64,000 nucleotides of DNA from Pseudisothecium myosuroides (Eukaryota > Streptophyta > Bryopsida > Hypnales > Lembophyllaceae). The notes beneath the pieces are model-generated. The model was not told the origin of the DNA. It was given only the letters and a program-made list of their open reading frames with translations, and did not search any database. A program made the position numbers and the translations under genes. Where the stretch lies: NCBI GenBank assembly GCA_951799445.1, contig OX637287.1, positions 5,766,001-5,830,000 of the forward strand. Reading direction: 5' to 3'. Below are positions 40,235-51,663 of the stretch, in pieces. Position 1 is the first letter of the stretch; each line of letters begins with the position of its first letter.

Positions 40235-41278
40235 TGTGCCAGGGACGGCTTCAACCCCGGTCAGCTACCAAGCTTGGTCGAAGCTCTCCAGCCGAAGAAT
40301 TATCATCACGTAACCACAAGTAAACATGTGCCCAAAACACCAACCTCCAAAAACTTTCCAAAAACGATTTTATTACAAGCTGAAAACCAGAATGCACGTC
40401 CAGCTCCCAAAGCGCAACACAACAAGAACGTCAGCTGTGGTGATCGATAGAACTATCAACTCGGCACTGCTTCCAAAGCTTTAGTATCAAGAAAGAGTCA
40501 TTTTTTTCCAAAGTATGATCGAAACCCCCTCAAGCACTAATTGTATTCCGATCCATTGCAAGCTGCGAAGCGCCAGGATCATCGTCCTCGATCTTCTCTC
40601 ATCTGTGCCATCACTCCTTGAACCGCTTGATGGTACGTACGTCTCCGAGGCGATGACTTCACAGAATCAAGTCGGCAACAACAACCCAAGTAAGGATCGG
40701 AGCAGCAAAGCTGAAAGGACCGAATTGAAAGAGGAAGTCCCATCACATCACTTATCCAATGTAGAGTAGTGTAACTCAGTGGCCAAGCTCACTGTTGCTG
40801 TGCTGAGTCCGTCTTGTTTGTTTTTTCTCCCCCCAGCCCCAGCTGTTTGCTTGCTCTGCATGCCATTGTCAGGAGCTGCAGCTTTCGCCATAGATTCAGA
40901 TGCCTTGCAGGTTTGCACTTGAGGGGTGGCTGAGAGAGAGAGAGACGGACTGAGGAGGGAATTGAAGCTGATGAGCTTCATTAAATTATTAAGGTAACCA
41001 TCCATGATGGATTGATGGGGCCATGAGGTTCATTGAGGAAGTGACTGTAAGTTTTGATTGATTCCCCTGGCCTGTTAATTACCCCTTTGCAGGCCTCAGT
41101 CTGTCAATGCTGACATCTTGTCTGTGACAGTGTTTCATTGAGTTGCACTAACACGTTCCGTTGCTTCCTTCAGCGGGCCCTGGGAAGATTCTCCTTCTAT
41201 GTACGCGTACCTCAAATTGTCCCTTTCAGTTTCCAAGTATGAGTCGTGCATAATAGAGTTGTCCTGTGTTTGTGAACC
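40235..41278 (-). promoter_or_regulatory. Upstream region of the DHHC acyltransferase gene
   Basis: It contains the presumed promoter and leader. A minus-strand ORF of 85 codons (40748-41005) lies upstream of the start codon and could be a leader ORF or chance. A short GAGAGAGAGAGA run is at about 40932-40943. Confidence 0.35.
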
Positions 41279-41555
41279 TAAGGTAGGTACACCCAAAACC
41301 GCCACTTTTTGCTACTGACCCTAGTTACTATTATTAGACTGGTCAAATTTGTGCATGTTCTTGTTGGCAAGTGAAAGGAGGTTCCGATGCACCAGAGAAC
41401 ACGGCATTTGAATATTGTATGCAAAAGTTATTGAGGAACAAAGTTTGGTTCTAAAATGGTTTTTTCCACATAGGTACATAATTGATTTCCAAAGATGTAC
41501 ACACAGTAAAGATGGCGGTTTAAGGTCAATGGCACATTTGGGTGTACCTACCTTA
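41279..41555. mobile_element. MITE with TA and AGGTAGGTACACCCAAA termini (277 bp)
   Basis: Perfect 19-base inverted termini: TAAGGTAGGTACACCCAAA at 41279-41297 and its exact complement at 41537-41555. If the outer TA is the target duplication, this is a Tc1/mariner-type non-autonomous element. No ORF. Confidence 0.7.
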
Positions 41556-44162
41556 TGTCAAAAAAAGGTTTAACTAAAAATAGAACAAAACAAACATGGC
41601 ACCAAACTCAATTAGACCTGAGTTTGGATGCTCTAGGGAGTTTGGTCCTGTGTTTTTCCAAAACTCCGGCTACTGGTCCCGCCTTGCACACACTTTACGA
41701 TTAACTCTAATATGTCAATTCAAAAAGCTTGGACTAGGAAAGGAATGATTTTGGGTAAGGGAGACGACCCATTTCCGATCACTTAAGCAATTTAGTATAT
41801 TTGGTATATGGGTATGGTGAGAGGAAAAATTTCCTCGTTTAGATAAATAGATTTCAGAAGGATTTCATATTTTTGTACAATTTTTCCCTCAAAAACAAAA
41901 TTACCATGAATTTTTTTCGTGAAGATTCCATTCAACATATTCTTGTTACATAGGTCACCTTGTTCCAACCATGGCTTGGTTACAAAATCGACAATGCTTC
42001 AATGCACGTGATAATTGTAGCCTCCAATGTACATCTTGTGATCATTCTATATTTTCAATGTACACCTCCCCGATATTTGTGCTTCCTCTGCTCACAAATA
42101 TTTGAGTAAGCTATCACCTAAACCACCAGTTGATCGAAAACAAAAGAGTCTAACTAACAAAAATGGATGGCTGATCGAAAATGGGTGGCTCCTTTATTTG
42201 GCCTAAGGAGGAATGAAGAAATGCTCATCGTGATGGAGCAATGTTGGGATTTGTAGTTGTGAGTATGTATAGCATATATTGTTTCATGCATTGGAGTTGA
42301 GTAGGCCTGCCAATTTGCAAGGTCAATCACAACTCTTGCAACTCCTAGCGCACTCACGCAAAGCACACCCATAGAAGGCAACCACTGCAATGCTAAATTA
42401 TAAATTTTCTCATGTAAAGAGGCTTGATACTATTGCTATCCCTTGTCATGCAGACAACAATATTGACATTTGTCTTATAGCTTGTTGGATTTGAACTTTC
42501 AAGTTCTTTGCTTCTTTTTCAAATTTAAAAAGATCCTCTTGTAAAGAAACATGGACATTAAATTGTCCCTATTCTCAATTGTATCCTATGTCAATGTTTC
42601 TTTTGTTGGCCAAATTTCTCGAGTTCTAACCAAAAAAAGGGTTCATATTGGCATATCTATCAAAATATTCTTTATAATAAAATGAAGTTAGACAACAATA
42701 GTGTTATAGTTTTCAATCCAAAAAAATATTGTTCCATGCATAATATGCTAGTCTAGAATTTTATTTTATTTTTTTGGATTGGATATTGTCATATCACTAA
42801 ACTCTAACTTTTCTTTCAGATTAAACTATAATAATATTCAAAAAAAATTTAAAGATGGGTAAGCAATTAGTTTTTCAAATTTCAATAAATGTTGGATTTT
42901 TAGATAGTTTATTGCAACCACCAAAATATATACATATAATTTTCTAAAATTACTCATTTCAATCAAATTTTTGGAAACAACTCAACAAATAATTGAAAAT
43001 ATAGAAAAATAGGTAGGCTAAGAGATAGATAAAAAAAAACTAAATGGGTGTAGAGCAGTTGATGATTCAAAGCTTCCCTACACCTTTAGAAAATGTATAA
43101 ACAAAAATTCAAAATTCATTACTTATCCAACTAATTCAAATATTTCTCAGAATATCTAGTTTCTTACAATCCTTTTGAGAACAAAAATAATTTTTACTAA
43201 TTAATTACAAATATACTTGATTGTTGAAAATCATAAAAATGGGAAAACTAGTTTAGTAAAAGAAAAACTACATGAAATGATTAAATGAGTATTGATCCAA
43301 CTCTAAAGTTATAGGGGAAGAAACTAGTCAATTTGAGGTTTTTTAATTTATAGTTAGAAATAGAAAAAATAAATAAAGGTAAATCTACAGATGAATAACC
43401 TAGCTATAGAAGATGCAATATTTTAAAATTCGGCCATTTTTTTTAATTTCCACAATTTAATATATTAGATATTCAATATTATGTCTTCTAAATGCTTTAA
43501 AGGCTTTGAAATATTTTACATAAGTAATTCAATTGTGTATTCTATTTAGGAAATTTAGGAAATTTCGAATTTTCTAAATAAATAGGTAAATGTTGAAATG
43601 ATATTATTGTTTGTTTTAGCCATATAAAAAGATATATCTCAAAAATATCAACATTGCAAAATTGAATTTATTTATCTTGCCCTTCACCTTGAGGTAGGTT
43701 ATCTTCAAACAAGTAAACATATCTTAATCATACCTTAATAAATTTAAACTATAAGTAGATTAAATATTTAAAAATTAATAAATTCAAAAGCTCTTAGAAG
43801 AATATTTATACATTGAAAGTTTCATAAGATTTGTGTTTTATGAAAGGAGAGGGGTCTAACTATAAATGTATCAAGTGGCATTGCAAATAAAACACAAATA
43901 AAATACAATGTGAATAAACATTGAAATGCAATCTAGAATAAAATTCAAACAGGTCTAATATGTTTGAAGTTATGGAATTTTTTGAGCAAAGTGAATGTTC
44001 TATACAATATCCAACAACAAGTTCAAATTCACAACAATCAATTTATAGAAATTATAGAATTTTGACCTCAAATTTCAAATTGCCACCACATGCTCACAAA
44101 TAATCCAAATCACAAAACCCAAAGTGTATTGGAAAGAAAATGAAATTTACTTTACTAATGTC
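41556..44162. other. AT-rich intergenic DNA, no gene recognised
   Basis: Very AT-rich, with stop codons in all frames and only short ORFs. No clear element borders were found by eye. Confidence 0.55.
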
Positions 44163-44816
44163 TTAATCCCTAAATGCCCAAGGCCTTTTTTGAGCTTCTA
44201 GGAATTTGCTCTAAATTGAACAAAGAGATAACATTTTGATAAATTGTATCAATATTATTTGAATTGTAACCGTACAAATTTAAACTAGACATATTAGAGA
44301 GCACATAAGAAAAGAAACTACAACAATATCACTTACAGATTGAAAGATTATAATGTTTGATTATGAGGGTGTTAAAATTGTCAAAGTGATTTGAAGTCTT
44401 TCAATCCTTTTTTCACATGTAAAATCTAAAAATTTGGTCACCAAAAAAATATGAGGTTAAAGGGCCTAATATGCATAAACACCAATCAACTTATGGCTTC
44501 TTGAAATCTACTCTACAATTTTTTTAAATTAATTTCTAATGTGACTTTTTCCTCAAGATCTAGTGTATTTGAGGCTCATTTCAAAGAGCCCTCAACACTA
44601 TGGAAAGTCAAGATTGCAATGGACACCCTTGTACAAAATCTTGAATAGAAAAATCATGACGATTCATTTTCAAAATCAGATTTTTGATGCTAAAACTAGA
44701 CTTCCAAAAGAATTTTCAAAATATAAATTATTAAAAATAGCAATTTGGTTAGGTTTTATTTATCTTCAAAGTATTGTTGACAACCAAATTTGGTGCCTCA
44801 CGCATTTAGGGGTTAA
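44163..44816. mobile_element. TTAA-flanked MITE, family c (654 bp)
   Basis: It starts TTAATCCCTAAATGCCCAAG and ends GCATTTAGGGGTTAA. The terminal inverted match is about 15 bases. The interior does not resemble families a or b. It ends just beside the mariner transposase relic. Confidence 0.65.
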
Positions 44817-44878
44817 ACATTTACAAAAAAAACTTGTAAAATTATATATAAACATAACATTTTTTGACATACTATCTA

Positions 44879-45164
44879 TCATTTAGTACTACCACCATTA
44901 GCTTTGATTACGGCCTTCATACGATGAGGCATGCTAGTAAGGAGAACTTCAATAATCTCTAGGGACACCTCTCCCCTTGCCCTTTGAATGGTGTTCACTA
45001 ATTCTTCTTTGTCTTGAGATAGCACCTCATTTTCGAAGGTGTCTTTTACAATCTTCTAGAGGTTTTTGATGGGATTTAAGTCAAGAGAGTTTGTAGGCAA
45101 TGAAAGCTTTACAATGCCATGTGCTTGCCTCAAATCACTTGATTCCTTGCTACGGCCCTCTTAT
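44879..45164 (-). pseudogene. Tc1/mariner-type transposase, C-terminal remnant
   Basis: Read on the minus strand this gives HGIVKLSLPTNSLDLNPIKN followed by a stop where the usual NLW Trp is expected, then a helical tail ending in MPHRMKAVIKANGGSTK and a TGA stop. SPDLNPIENLW is the signature around the last catalytic residue of Tc1-like transposases. The two upstream catalytic aspartates are missing, so an internal deletion preceded the copia insertion at 45164/45165. Confidence 0.75.
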
Positions 45165-45399
45165 TGTTGGATCATTCACTGTATAGTTATTGTTCCGTTA
45201 GCTTAGATCAATTCTATTAGTTGTAGTATTTTGTAGTTGTACATTACATTCATCTAGTCTATTTTTGGCCCTTCTCAAATGTACTTAATCTCAACTTGGA
45301 CTTTGTCCTTGTATCTTTACAATACACTGGCTCAACTCGAGCGTTACTTTATGCCTTGTGTAAGTTCGCTAGTCGGAGATTAGGTGTATCTATTTAACA
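45165..45399 (+). repeat. Copia 5' LTR (235 bp)
   Basis: It begins TGTTGGATCATTC and ends TATTTAACA. It is similar over its length to 49775-50020, with several substitutions and small indels, so the insertion is not recent. Confidence 0.88.
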
Positions 45400-45412
45400 T
45401 GGTATCAGAGCA
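45400..45412 (+). other. Primer-binding site (tRNA-Met initiator)
   Basis: TGGTATCAGAGCA directly follows the 5' LTR and is the standard copia primer site. Confidence 0.88.
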
Positions 45413-45541
45413 AGGACGGCTATTGTGAAGCCCAATTTGTTGAAGAATATATGTTTGGGTTGAAAGGAAATCAGTTGAAAAACTACTAGCGATAGCTTAC
45501 TACTAGCAATGTGAAAAAGAGGATAGAGAGAAACAGTCAAG

Positions 45542-46365
45542 ATGAGTGACCGAAGGAATGTGTCTATAGGAGACACGAACAAGCTTACGGGCATAGCAAA
45601 CTATTATGTTTGGAGTTTGAAGATGCGTGCCATCCTCAGACGTGAAAATTGGTGGTCTATTACGGAGACATCGTACAATCCAGTCGCATTTCCAACAACT
45701 CTCGGTGAACGAAACTTTACAGTTGCTCAGTTGGAGTCAATAAAAGTCAGCGTCATTTCTGCTATACTCCTGTTAATAAGCGATGATTTGGTCGACCTTA
45801 TGGCAGCACACACTGACCTAGCCACTACATGGGCTGCTCTCAAAGCAGCATATTAATCTAGGGATCAATTTCAGATACTGACTCTTACGAATCAATTCTA
45901 AACAATTCGACTTTCAGAAAGAGGGTCAGTGGAGAACTATTTGAAGAAAGCACAAGAATTTCAAAACAAATTTATGAGCATGGGTGAGACTGTTCCTGAC
46001 AAAATGATGACTCAACTCATTTTGAACAGCTTGCCTCATAATTACGTAAGTACAATCCAAACTTTGACATATTTGATTGTAGATAAGACATTTGAGCAAG
46101 TTGCATCAAGTTTGCTAACTGAGTCACACAAATGAGAGCATCGTACATTACAATTGGGCAATGAAGAAGCCTTGGCCACTACATTCAATCACAAGATGAT
46201 GCTACGTGGTGGATACCCAATCCAAGGACACTTTTGGCATGGAGCACCAAGACCTTTCCGTGGAGGTTTTCCAGGACGAGGACAAGGACAAGGACCACAA
46301 CCTCCATTAATTTAGTACAATTGCGGCCAAATTGGTCATTTCGCAAGAGATTGTCAACAATAGTG
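45542..46365 (+). pseudogene. Copia gag remnant
   Basis: The frame opens MSDRRNVSIGDTNKLTGIAN and contains NYYVWSLKMRAILRRENWW, typical of copia Gag. It continues through in-frame stops at about 45854, 45899, 46133 and 46313 to a worn zinc knuckle (NCGQIGHFARDC, one Cys position lost). RNA-packaging role in an intact element; not functional here. Confidence 0.8.
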
Positions 46366-46474
46366 AAATACGAGCTCTTCTGCTCAACCAAGTCATGTCT
46401 TTGCCAACTCCGCTGAATATTTTGACGCCTCTTTGTTTGAGTATTGGAGAGCATATAGTGAATACGGTCCTTGA

Positions 46475-47317
46475 TATATGGACAGTGGCGCATCTGCGCA
46501 CATTGCATCTGATAGTCAGAAAGTAGATTTATCAAAATCTAGTACATCAAGTATCAAAATCCAGGAAGTTATAACTGGTGGTGGCAAGTCTCATGCCATT
46601 TAAGGAACTGGAACCTCATCTGTCCAAATTTCTAGGCTCAAAAACAAAATCGGAAATGTGCTAATCACCCTTTGATCTGATTGGGGCGGTGAATATACAT
46701 AAAATGATTTCAATATTTACTGCACTCAATATGGAATCCAAAAGGGACTCACGCAGTCTTATTCACCTCAACAAAATGGTGTAGCTGAGCAACGAAATCA
46801 AAGCATTATTAAACGTGCTTAGAGTCTAATTGCAGAATGCCAACTTCCAATATTTCTATGGAGCAAAGTTGTAGCAACAACAAACTATCTCATCATTCTC
46901 AGTCCAACATGTGCAAATCAAAACATGACACATGACGAGAAATTTTCGGGTAAGAAGCCTTGTATCTAACACTTAAAATTTTTCGGTTGTCTTGCTTATT
47001 GCCATGCTTCTAAAGAAAACTGCAAAAAGATAGACAGTAAAAGTCGTCAGTGCTTGTTTGTGGGCTACGACTTTGACAGCAAAGTATATAGTCTCTACGA
47101 CCTTCACTTTAGAAAAATTATATTGAGTAAGGATGTAATTTTTGACGAGTCTAAGATAGGATTTTTCCATCTAATCCCAAATTTAGATACCTTTATAGAT
47201 CCTTTTTCGCTATTTTTCCCCATAGATAACCATGACTCAGATATAGCTCGTAAAGGTCCGCCAACTACACCTGATCATGCAAACGTGCAGTTGGAATCTC
47301 CAACTCAATCAATGTAG
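46475..47317 (+). pseudogene. Copia protease and partial integrase remnant
   Basis: The protease active-site region reads MDSGASAHIAS from about 46478. At about 46675 the sequence jumps to DWGGEY (46679), which belongs to the late part of the integrase core. The zinc finger and the first part of the catalytic core are absent. Later integrase blocks (SPQQNGVAEQRN, CLFVGYDFDSK) remain, with in-frame stops. Confidence 0.8.
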
Positions 47318-47721
47318 ATCCCAAATACAGTACCTCCTTTAGAAAAATCAACATTCCCTTCTGATCGTAGTCACACCCCTTTATATCATAGTCAACCAAT
47401 CACCGAACTGCCTAGTATTGAACCTAGTTCATCACAACTAGTATACGATTCTCAAAGTCCACTACAATTGTTATCCAATCCACCTGTCTCTCATATCAAG
47501 AATCTGCCAACTACAAAGGACCTTTACCCTACTCCAGTAGAAGTGAGAATCTTCCTGACCATCATATTGACATTACACAAGAACCTTCCGAACGACGTTA
47601 TCCCACTCATCATCGAAGACCGCCACCCCAACTGAACGACTTTTAGACTTTCATTAGCAAGATCTTGGAAGAACTAATAAACTATTCCGAAACAATTTTA
47701 GATTCAAACTAACAAGTTGCG

Positions 47722-49150
47722 ATGAAAACCGAATTCAATTCGATATACCCAAATGAAACGTGGAAAATAATTGACAGACTCCCAAAAATGAAGCCAATTA
47801 CCACAAAATGGATTTATAAAATCAAGCGGTGTTCAATAGGCAAACCAATCAAATATAAAGCTCGAATAGTTGCCCACGGTTTCCAACAGAAAAAAGAAAC
47901 TGATTTTGACGAAATTTTTGCCTCTGTTGTTTGTTGATTTACAATCCGTATCATTTTTTCCCTTGCGGCAAAGTATGGATGATTGCTTCACCATACAGAT
48001 GTCATAACTGCTTTTTTAAATGGTATTATTAAAGGGAAAGTTCTTATGGAAATACCAGAAGAATTTTCAGGTGCAGAAGATACTTTGAAAGTATGTAGAA
48101 TCAAAAAGGTATTATACGATCTCAAACAATCACTGCGTGCTTGGTACTCAACTATCAATCATTGGTTAATATCCCAAAGTTACATTGGTAGTACAGCAGA
48201 TTCCAATCTTTACTATGCTTATATCAACAAAAAAATCACCATTGTTCTCATCTATGTAGATGATCTACTCATCACTAGTAATGATCTGGACAACATTTCA
48301 TTTCTCAAAACCGCCCTAAAACAACATTTCAAAATAATAGACATCGATACAACAACAAACTACTTGGGAACGGAGATTGAATATACAGACAGGGGCATTT
48401 TTCTCCATCAACGTTCTTATATCTTACGATTATTATAATGCTTTGGATTACAAAAGTGCAACCCTGTCCAACTACTGATGGATCCTAAACTCCAACTTAA
48501 CAAGGATACATGAACACCTTATGTGGATCCACAAACTTATCATTCCCTTGTAGACAACTTCTTTTATATCACAAATACTAGGCCCGATATATGTTATGTA
48601 GTAAGCTTAGTAAGTCGCTTCATGGAGCAGCCACAACAAAAACATTTCCAAGCTGCCGAACATATATTGAGGTATCTTAAAGTCACAGTTGATTATGGTG
48701 TTTTCTTTCTTTATGGAAATTCGGATAACCTGCAGACATATGCTGATGCAGATTGGGGTCGCGATGTTGATACCAGACGATCAACTTCCGGTATCATCCA
48801 CAAATTTGGCAAATCTAGTGTATCATGGTCAAGCAAGTTGCAACCAACAATATCATTATCTTCAATAGAGGCTGAATAATGTGTACTAAGTGAAGCTGCA
48901 AAAGACGTCATCTACTTCAGACAATTATTAGAAAAACTTGAAGAATCTTCAGCCCAATCAACGCTACTCTCTAGTGACAATGAATTATGCATAAAATTAG
49001 TACATAATTCAGGTCTCCACTCTCAAACCAAACATATTAGCATCCATGATCATTTCATTAGGGAAAAAGTTCACAACAACAATATAAGTATCACTTTTGT
49101 ACCCAGCTCCAAGTAAGAGGCAAATTTTCTCACTAAACCTGTTTTCTTCC
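47722..49150 (+). pseudogene. Copia reverse transcriptase and RNase H remnant
   Basis: RT blocks include WKIIDRLPKMKPITTKWIYK, VAHGFQQ, TDVITAFLNG and the catalytic IYVDDLL. RNase H blocks include TRPDICYVV, YADADWG, RRSTSG and QTKHISI. Stops occur at about 47935, 48436, 48511 and 48877. The frame differs from that of gag and integrase, implying at least one frameshift. Confidence 0.85.
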
Positions 49151-49264
49151 CTTTGCTATACTCAAATAGACAACAAACTGGTATTTACCAAATCCCTCTA
49201 CTCCCATAGCCACTAATTAGCAAATCTATCCCTCATTTATGTTAGAGTGTAATAATCATCTAGC

Positions 49265-49430
49265 TATAAGCCTTTCTTTGTTGCCTTATGCCTGAAATCA
49301 GGTGCTCATGGATTGCGCTTACTCTTGCAATTATCCCAAAAGACGTTAGGATCTGAAAAATATTCTTGCCACAATCTGTCTTCAGTATTATCCTTTTCAG
49401 ATAGACTACTTGATGCGCTCTTAGTTCCTC
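49265..49430 (-). pseudogene. Antisense OSB-like gene fragment captured by the copia element
   Basis: On the minus strand the frame reads DRLWQEYFSDPNVFWDNCKS, KRNP, a stop, then APDFRHKATKKGL. This matches the PDF motif of plant organellar single-stranded DNA-binding proteins (W..FF.dP..WWDN...KrNPraPDFkHK.t...LW). It lies between RNase H and the polypurine tract, antisense to the element, where copia elements normally have no gene. Only one motif is recognisable. An adjoining minus ORF (49429-49788) may be further captured sequence, but its identity is unclear. Confidence 0.6.
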
Positions 49431-49761
49431 AACTCATTTCACGCTCATCAGAATCTTTTTGCTCTTCCAACTGTCGTCTCTCCATGAGCAATTCAAAAAA
49501 TGAGAACAACTTGGCTATCACCAATTCACAACCCCGGCATACTATCTCCAAATTTATCCAGAGATTCAATAGTATCAGCTCTCTCTGCAAATTAAATTCA
49601 AATCCTGTCAAAGCCCTAAATTCCATCTCAAACAAATAACCTAAACACTTACAAACTTTGGAGTCGAGATTTCCCTTTGAAAAACTCCCACAGTCTCCTT
49701 TGACAACCAGAATTATTGTGCCATCTTTCAAAGTATCTGCTCCGATTCTACAGAAGTTTAT

Positions 49762-49774
49762 GAGTGTGGGAGGA
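49762..49774 (+). other. Copia polypurine tract
   Basis: GAGTGTGGGAGGA immediately precedes the 3' LTR. Confidence 0.7.
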
Positions 49775-50020
49775 TATTGGATCATCACTCATTTACTGTA
49801 CAGTTATTGTTCTGTTAGCTTAGATCAATTCTATTAGTTGTTGTATATATTATGTAGTTGTACATTACATTCATCTGGTCTATTTTTGGCCCTTCTCAAA
49901 TGTACTTAATCTCAACTTGAACTTTGTCCTTGTATCTTTGCAATACATTGGCTCAACTCGAGCGTTACCTTGTGCCTTGTGTAAGTTTACTAGTCGGAGA
50001 TTAGGTGTATATGTTTAACA
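49775..50020 (+). repeat. Copia 3' LTR (246 bp)
   Basis: It begins TATTGGATCATCACTC, with the first TG mutated to TA, and ends GTTTAACA. The CTTAT target duplication follows directly. Confidence 0.88.
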
Positions 50021-50223
50021 CTTATCACGCATATTGAGCTTCATAGGCCTACAGTTTGACTTCAACAATTGTAATGTTCTAAGATCTTAGAAACTATCCC
50101 AAACAATAAAGACCATAGACTATGCCATTCCTAATACTGTTGCAATACAATGGGTTGACATGCCACAGTACGCATTTCAATGATCACCCCTCTCTTGGCC
50201 TCTTTCAATAGTCTAATCTTCAT
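50021..50223 (-). pseudogene. Tc1/mariner-type transposase, N-terminal remnant
   Basis: On the minus strand MKIRLLKEAKRGVIIEMR is followed, after a frameshift, by GMSTHCIATVLGMA, stops, then LLKSNCRPMKLNMRDKR. This is the helix-turn-helix and GRPxKL region of Tc1-like transposases. It is the 5' continuation of the relic at 44879-45164, split by the copia insertion with its CTTAT duplication. Confidence 0.65.
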
Positions 50224-51021
50224 AGCTTTAAAGCGCACCTACACCACCAATGAAGTCATAATCAAAAAAACTATTATCTCACAAATTCAAAAACTTTCAA
50301 AACTTTCAATACCTTTGTAAAGCCCTAATAACTAAGTGCTTGCAAGAAGTCAATTTGAACTCATTATAAGAGCATGTAAACTCATCAGCATATCATACTG
50401 AAGTCAACTTATAAACTCATCACCAAACCATTTCAACTCATCAACAAGCCACTTGAACTAAGAATCAAAACATTAGCACTTACTGATTTGAGTGATTTCT
50501 TCTAGCTCCTCCTAGTCAAAGTTGATGTTATGCCCATCAAAACCCTACAGAAGCAATGGCCCCTTCCAATCCTCTTATTTGTACCAAATATTGCTAATTG
50601 AAAAAAAAAAACTTCTAGAAATGCACCTACTCATTCAAAATATATACACAATGTATCTACAAGCTAACACATTGCTTGGCTCAAGAATGATTTGTATTGA
50701 GAGGTTGTTGAAGCTCCATATATGAAGCTCAAAGTCACAAAAACTCAAATTGTGTTGGCACAAGACTAGTATTGATGTTGCCTTCACAGTGTAGGAGCTA
50801 CAAACACAACTTGAAGTGCAATGAATGCAATTGGATTTTTTTAGACATATGGCTTGAGTTAGCATGTAAATGACACCTATAATATAGTTAACTTGTTTTT
50901 CAACATTTAAATGACAGTTTCATGAAGTTTGGAGGTCTGAAGTGAGAGATATGATCAATCAAAATTGCACTTTATTTTTGGTGACACTCAAAGTTCAAAA
51001 ATTTGAACATCAACTTGTTGG
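50224..51021. other. AT-rich intergenic DNA
   Basis: No gene or clear element recognised. The outer ends of the mariner relic could not be located. Confidence 0.5.
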
Positions 51022-51663
51022 TGGGTACTGTACTGTACAGTTGGGTACAAGAACCTTACGATTTTTTGCATCTTGTTGAGATTAGGTCAATTTTAGGAGG
51101 CCCATGTATACTCAAAATTGAACAGAATTTCAAATTTCAAATTGCGTTGGAATCACACTGAAGTCTACTTTATCATCATTACAAACACACATATATAATT
51201 GAAAATCATACAAAGAGTTTGATGTTTTCTATATACTATGTACTATCTAGTGTTGCCAACATTTGTGAAAGTTACAACATGTATTCAATGGTACATATAG
51301 GAAATGAACCTTCACAATTGCTTAAGAGATACTTGATCTCATACCACTTGAATTGCTTGTATGATTTTTTGCTTATTCTTCAACCCATTGCAAAAAAACT
51401 TTGACTATCTTCCAAAGGTTCTCTATGAAATGGTAGATAGTGTATAAAAGAAATTCAAATTGTTGTATGATTTAAATTTATTCATTTTTCACTTGTTATG
51501 AAGTTGAAGTGCACTTCATTGCAATTCCAATGCAATTTGCGGATCCAAAATCAGTTCATTTTTGAGCAAGCTAGAGCTTCCTGAGGTTGATGAACTTTCT
51601 AAAGAAAACTGACTGGAAAATTCGTAAGGATCCTGTACCCGACTGTACTGTACTGTACATTAG
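51022..51663. mobile_element. Long-arm foldback element (about 640 bp)
   Basis: The left end GTACTGTACTGTACAGTTGG and the right end TGTACTGTACTGTAC are inverted. The pairing continues through GGGTACAAGAACCTTACGA / TCGTAAGGATCCTGTACCC, and further in through CAAATTGCGTTGGAAT / ATTCCAATGCAATTTG, so most of the element can fold on itself with mismatches. No ORF. Confidence 0.65.

Larger units (their letters stand above)
45165..50020 (+). mobile_element. Ty1/copia LTR retrotransposon, decayed (4856 bp)
   Basis: LTRs are 45165-45399 and 49775-50020, flanked by an identical 5-bp duplication CTTAT (45160-45164 and 50021-50025). A primer-binding site complementary to initiator tRNA-Met follows the 5' LTR and a purine tract precedes the 3' LTR. 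Gag, protease, a partial integrase, reverse transcriptase and RNase H occur in copia order, all interrupted by stops or frameshifts. The integrase N-terminal half is missing. An extra segment between RNase H and the 3' LTR carries an antisense host-like gene fragment. The element is inserted in a Tc1/mariner transposase relic. Confidence 0.92.
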
